NCBI RefSeq assembly: GCF_003721565.1
Contig: NZ_RJJE01000009.1
Coordinates: forward strand, 806,001 to 870,000
Direction of reading: 5' to 3'
Length of the DNA stretch: 64,000 nucleotides
DNA from: Rufibacter immobilis
Lineage (GTDB): Bacteria > Bacteroidota > Bacteroidia > Cytophagales > Hymenobacteraceae
Of the stretch, positions 61,996 to 64,000 are shown in pieces. Every line of letters starts with the position of its first letter. Positions within the stretch are counted from its first letter, which is position 1. The translations under genes and the position numbers were made by a program. The notes under the pieces are model-generated. The model did not search any database. It saw only the letters and a program-made list of their open reading frames with translations, and was not told the DNA's origin.

Positions 61996-63219
61996 ATGGA
62001 GAATACCTTCCAAAAGAGACAGCAAGCGTTGGAGCAGTCTCACGCAGCGTTGCTCACCAGAAAGAACGAAAAGCAGCCGCTTGGCAACGGCATCTATGAC
62101 AGATACAAATACCCGGTTTTAACCAACCAGCACGCTCCCCTTTTCTGGCGGTACGACCTGAACCCCGAAACTAACCCGTACCTCATGGAACGGATTGGCA
62201 TCAACGCCGCCTTCAACGCGGGAGCCATCAAACTCAGGGGCAAGTATCTGCTGGTGGTGCGGGTAGAGGGCAACGACCGTAAATCTTTCTTCGCGGTGGC
62301 CGAAAGCCCCAACGGGATAGACAACTTCGTGTTCTGGGAACGACCTATTACCATGCCCGAGACCGATGAACCAGACGTGAACGTGTATGACATGCGCGTG
62401 ACCCAGCACGAAGACGGCTGGATTTACGGCCTGTTCTGCACTGAGCGCAAAGACCCGGAAGCCAAACCCGGCGATGAGTCCTCAGCGGTGGCCCAGTGCG
62501 GGATTGCGCGCACCAAAGACATGGTTACCTGGGAACGCCTGCCCGACCTCAAATCGCCTTCGCCGCAGCAACGCAACGTGGTGCTGCACCCAGAGTTCAT
62601 TAACGGGAAATACGCGCTGTACACCCGTCCGCAGGATGGTTTCATTGAGGCCGGTACCGGTGGCGGAATCGGCTTTGGCTACACAGACTCCATGGAGAAT
62701 GCGGTGGTGGAGAAAGAATTCATTGTTGATGGCAAGCAGTACCACACGGTGTACGAAGTGAAAAATGGCCAGGGTCCCACGCCGCTTAAAACTGAGAAAG
62801 GCTGGCTGCACCTGGCGCACGGGGTACGCAACACGGCCGCCGGCCTCCGGTACGTACTCTATCTCTTCCTCACAGACCTGGAAAATCCGGCCAAGGTGAT
62901 TGCCAAGCCCGGTGGGCACTTCATTGCCCCGGAGGGCGAAGAAAGAGTGGGCGACGTGTCTAACGTGACCTTTTCCAACGGCTGGATTCTGGACGATGAC
63001 GGACGCGTGTTCATTTACTATGCCTCTTCAGACACCAGAATGCACGTGGCTACCTCCACCCTTGCCCAATTGCTGGACTACGTGACCAACACCCCCGCAG
63101 ATGACTTCCGATCCGCGGCCTCTGTACAGCAGATCAACCGGCTGGTAGACAGGAACCAAGCCTATGTAGAATCAAAGACCCACGCACTGGCCCCAGAACT
63201 GAACGGCGTAAGAGCATGA
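61996..63219 (+). CDS. GH130 mannosyl-glucose phosphorylase
   Basis: A 407-residue five-bladed propeller enzyme of GH130. It phosphorolyses 4-O-beta-mannosyl-glucose to mannose-1-phosphate and glucose. Marks: [44 protein letters not shown] with the general-acid Asp region, [25 protein letters not shown] and [18 protein letters not shown]. It is intracellular (no signal). Its stop overlaps the next start in ATGA. Confidence 0.94.
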   Translation: MENTFQKRQQALEQSHAALLTRKNEKQPLGNGIYDRYKYPVLTNQHAPLFWRYDLNPETNPYLMERIGINAAFNAGAIKLRGKYLLVVRVEGNDRKSFFAVAESPNGIDNFVFWERPITMPETDEPDVNVYDMRVTQHEDGWIYGLFCTERKDPEAKPGDESSAVAQCGIARTKDMVTWERLPDLKSPSPQQRNVVLHPEFINGKYALYTRPQDGFIEAGTGGGIGFGYTDSMENAVVEKEFIVDGKQYHTVYEVKNGQGPTPLKTEKGWLHLAHGVRNTAAGLRYVLYLFLTDLENPAKVIAKPGGHFIAPEGEERVGDVSNVTFSNGWILDDDGRVFIYYASSDTRMHVATSTLAQLLDYVTNTPADDFRSAASVQQINRLVDRNQAYVESKTHALAPELNGVRA

Positions 63220-64000
63220 CATCTGACACCAATACCGCGGCTCAGGTTTCCCTCTCCGTTTACCAGCGGGAAATGGAGAGGGAACTGGAGAGAATCCTGG
63301 CCTTCTGGGTAGAGAACACACTGGACACTACCCATGGCGGGTTTGTGGGCCAGATAGACCATACGGGGCAGGCAAACCCCGAGGCTCCCAAAGGCAGCAT
63401 CCTGAACGCCCGCATTCTCTGGACGTTCTCGGCGGCGTACCGGCATACCCAGCGCGAAGAGTACCGGCAGATGGCGGAAAGGGCTTTCCTGTACCTGACC
63501 AATTCATTTCTGGACACCGTGTACGGCGGCCTGTACTGGATGGTAGACGCCCAAGGCAAGCCCCTGAACACCCGCAAGCAGATCTACGCCCTTTCCTTCG
63601 CCATTTACGGACTCAGTGAGTACTACTTATCCACCCAGGAGCCCCAGGCGCTGGAGGCAAGCCAGAACCTGTTCCACTGGATTGAGCGGTACAGCCATGA
63701 CCCCGAGCACCAAGGCTATCTGGAAGCGTTCAGCCAGGATGGGCAGCTGCTGGAAGACCTGAGACTGAGCGAGAAAGACCGCAATGACCCTAAGACCATG
63801 AACACGCACCTGCATGTTCTGGAAGCGTACGCCAACCTGTATCGTATTTGGCCGGACCCACTGCTGAAAGAGCGCCTTACCGGCTTAATCCAGGTGTTCC
63901 TGCACCGCATCATTGATGCGCAGAGCGGCCACTTGCACCTGTTCTTCCGCCGCGACTGGACGTCCATGGCTAACCTCATTTCCTACGGACATGACATTGA
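63216..64000 (+). CDS. Cellobiose 2-epimerase (AGE family), cut by the window end
   Basis: The first 261 residues are seen from the ATG at 63216, which overlaps the GH130 stop by 4 nt. AGE-family barrel marks: [64 protein letters not shown] and [16 protein letters not shown] with the conserved His. In mannan operons it converts mannobiose to mannosyl-glucose, the GH130 substrate. The C-terminal third lies outside. Confidence 0.92.
   Translation, partial: MTSDTNTAAQVSLSVYQREMERELERILAFWVENTLDTTHGGFVGQIDHTGQANPEAPKGSILNARILWTFSAAYRHTQREEYRQMAERAFLYLTNSFLDTVYGGLYWMVDAQGKPLNTRKQIYALSFAIYGLSEYYLSTQEPQALEASQNLFHWIERYSHDPEHQGYLEAFSQDGQLLEDLRLSEKDRNDPKTMNTHLHVLEAYANLYRIWPDPLLKERLTGLIQVFLHRIIDAQSGHLHLFFRRDWTSMANLISYGHDI

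Overview
The window looks like chromosomal DNA of a Bacteroidota bacterium, order Cytophagales, probably Hymenobacteraceae (a Rufibacter/Pontibacter-like genus; the genus is inference). Reasons: a SusC/SusD pair with FecR and an ECF sigma factor, a type IX secretion sorting domain, promoter boxes of the TAnnTTTG type, a tmRNA tag ending in NYAMAA, monomeric isocitrate dehydrogenase, and the general protein repertoire. No rRNA, tRNA, intact IS element, phage module or CRISPR array was seen.

Layout. 0-6.6 kb: dnaX (with a ten-A tract at the gamma/tau boundary), a small His-rich membrane protein, a repeat-rich gap and an M16 peptidase. 6.8-8.0 kb: an MFS exporter. 8.3-11.3 kb: an AT-rich run of six very small genes packed between hairpin-forming sites that resemble integron attC sites, with no integrase in view. 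11.3-15.2 kb: gene remnants (an icd C-terminus, a TPR tail, an NmrA-like reductase) around an intact GH9 enzyme. 15.4-17.7 kb: an isolated AT-rich RloC/PrrC-like AAA ATPase, then the functional icd on the other strand. 20.6-30.4 kb: a T9SS cargo protein, a lipoprotein, endonuclease V, a prohibitin-like pair, ClpB, a HupE-like protein and a J-domain membrane protein. 30.5-36.2 kb: M1 peptidase, regulators, an acyltransferase and a HAD nucleotidase. 36.3-39.9 kb: tmRNA, then an arsenic resistance operon (arsR, DUF6428, PAT-like GNAT, arsC, ACR3). 40.0-55.7 kb: DinB, a WYL regulator, then a minus-strand group of secreted proteins and lipoproteins (SGNH hydrolase, YdcF, TIM-barrel epimerase, TIG/NHL protein, NAGPA phosphodiester glycosidase, SusD, SusC with STN domain, FecR) and a divergent ECF sigma factor. 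55.8-64.0 kb: a GC-rich sugar MFS transporter, an AraC regulator and a plus-strand beta-mannan operon (GH26, Na+/solute symporter, GH130, cellobiose 2-epimerase cut by the window end).

Two repeat families run through the window. The first is a roughly 40-bp near-perfect palindrome (left arm GCGTTTAGGGGCTGTTTTT), present more than 20 times, nearly always within 60 nt after a stop codon. It is almost absent from the 6.7-22.5 kb region that holds the AT-rich islands. In several copies the palindrome continues into locally unique flanking sequence, so the hairpin is maintained rather than the primary sequence. The second family is three 140-171 bp elements with GC-rich terminal inverted repeats.

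How genes work together: the arsenic operon senses arsenite (ArsR), reduces arsenate (ArsC), exports arsenite (ACR3) and probably acetylates an organoarsenical or related antibiotic (GNAT). The mannan operon cuts mannan (GH26), imports the products, epimerises mannobiose to mannosyl-glucose and phosphorolyses it (GH130). FecR, the ECF factor and STN-SusC form a typical cell-surface signalling set for an unknown ligand.
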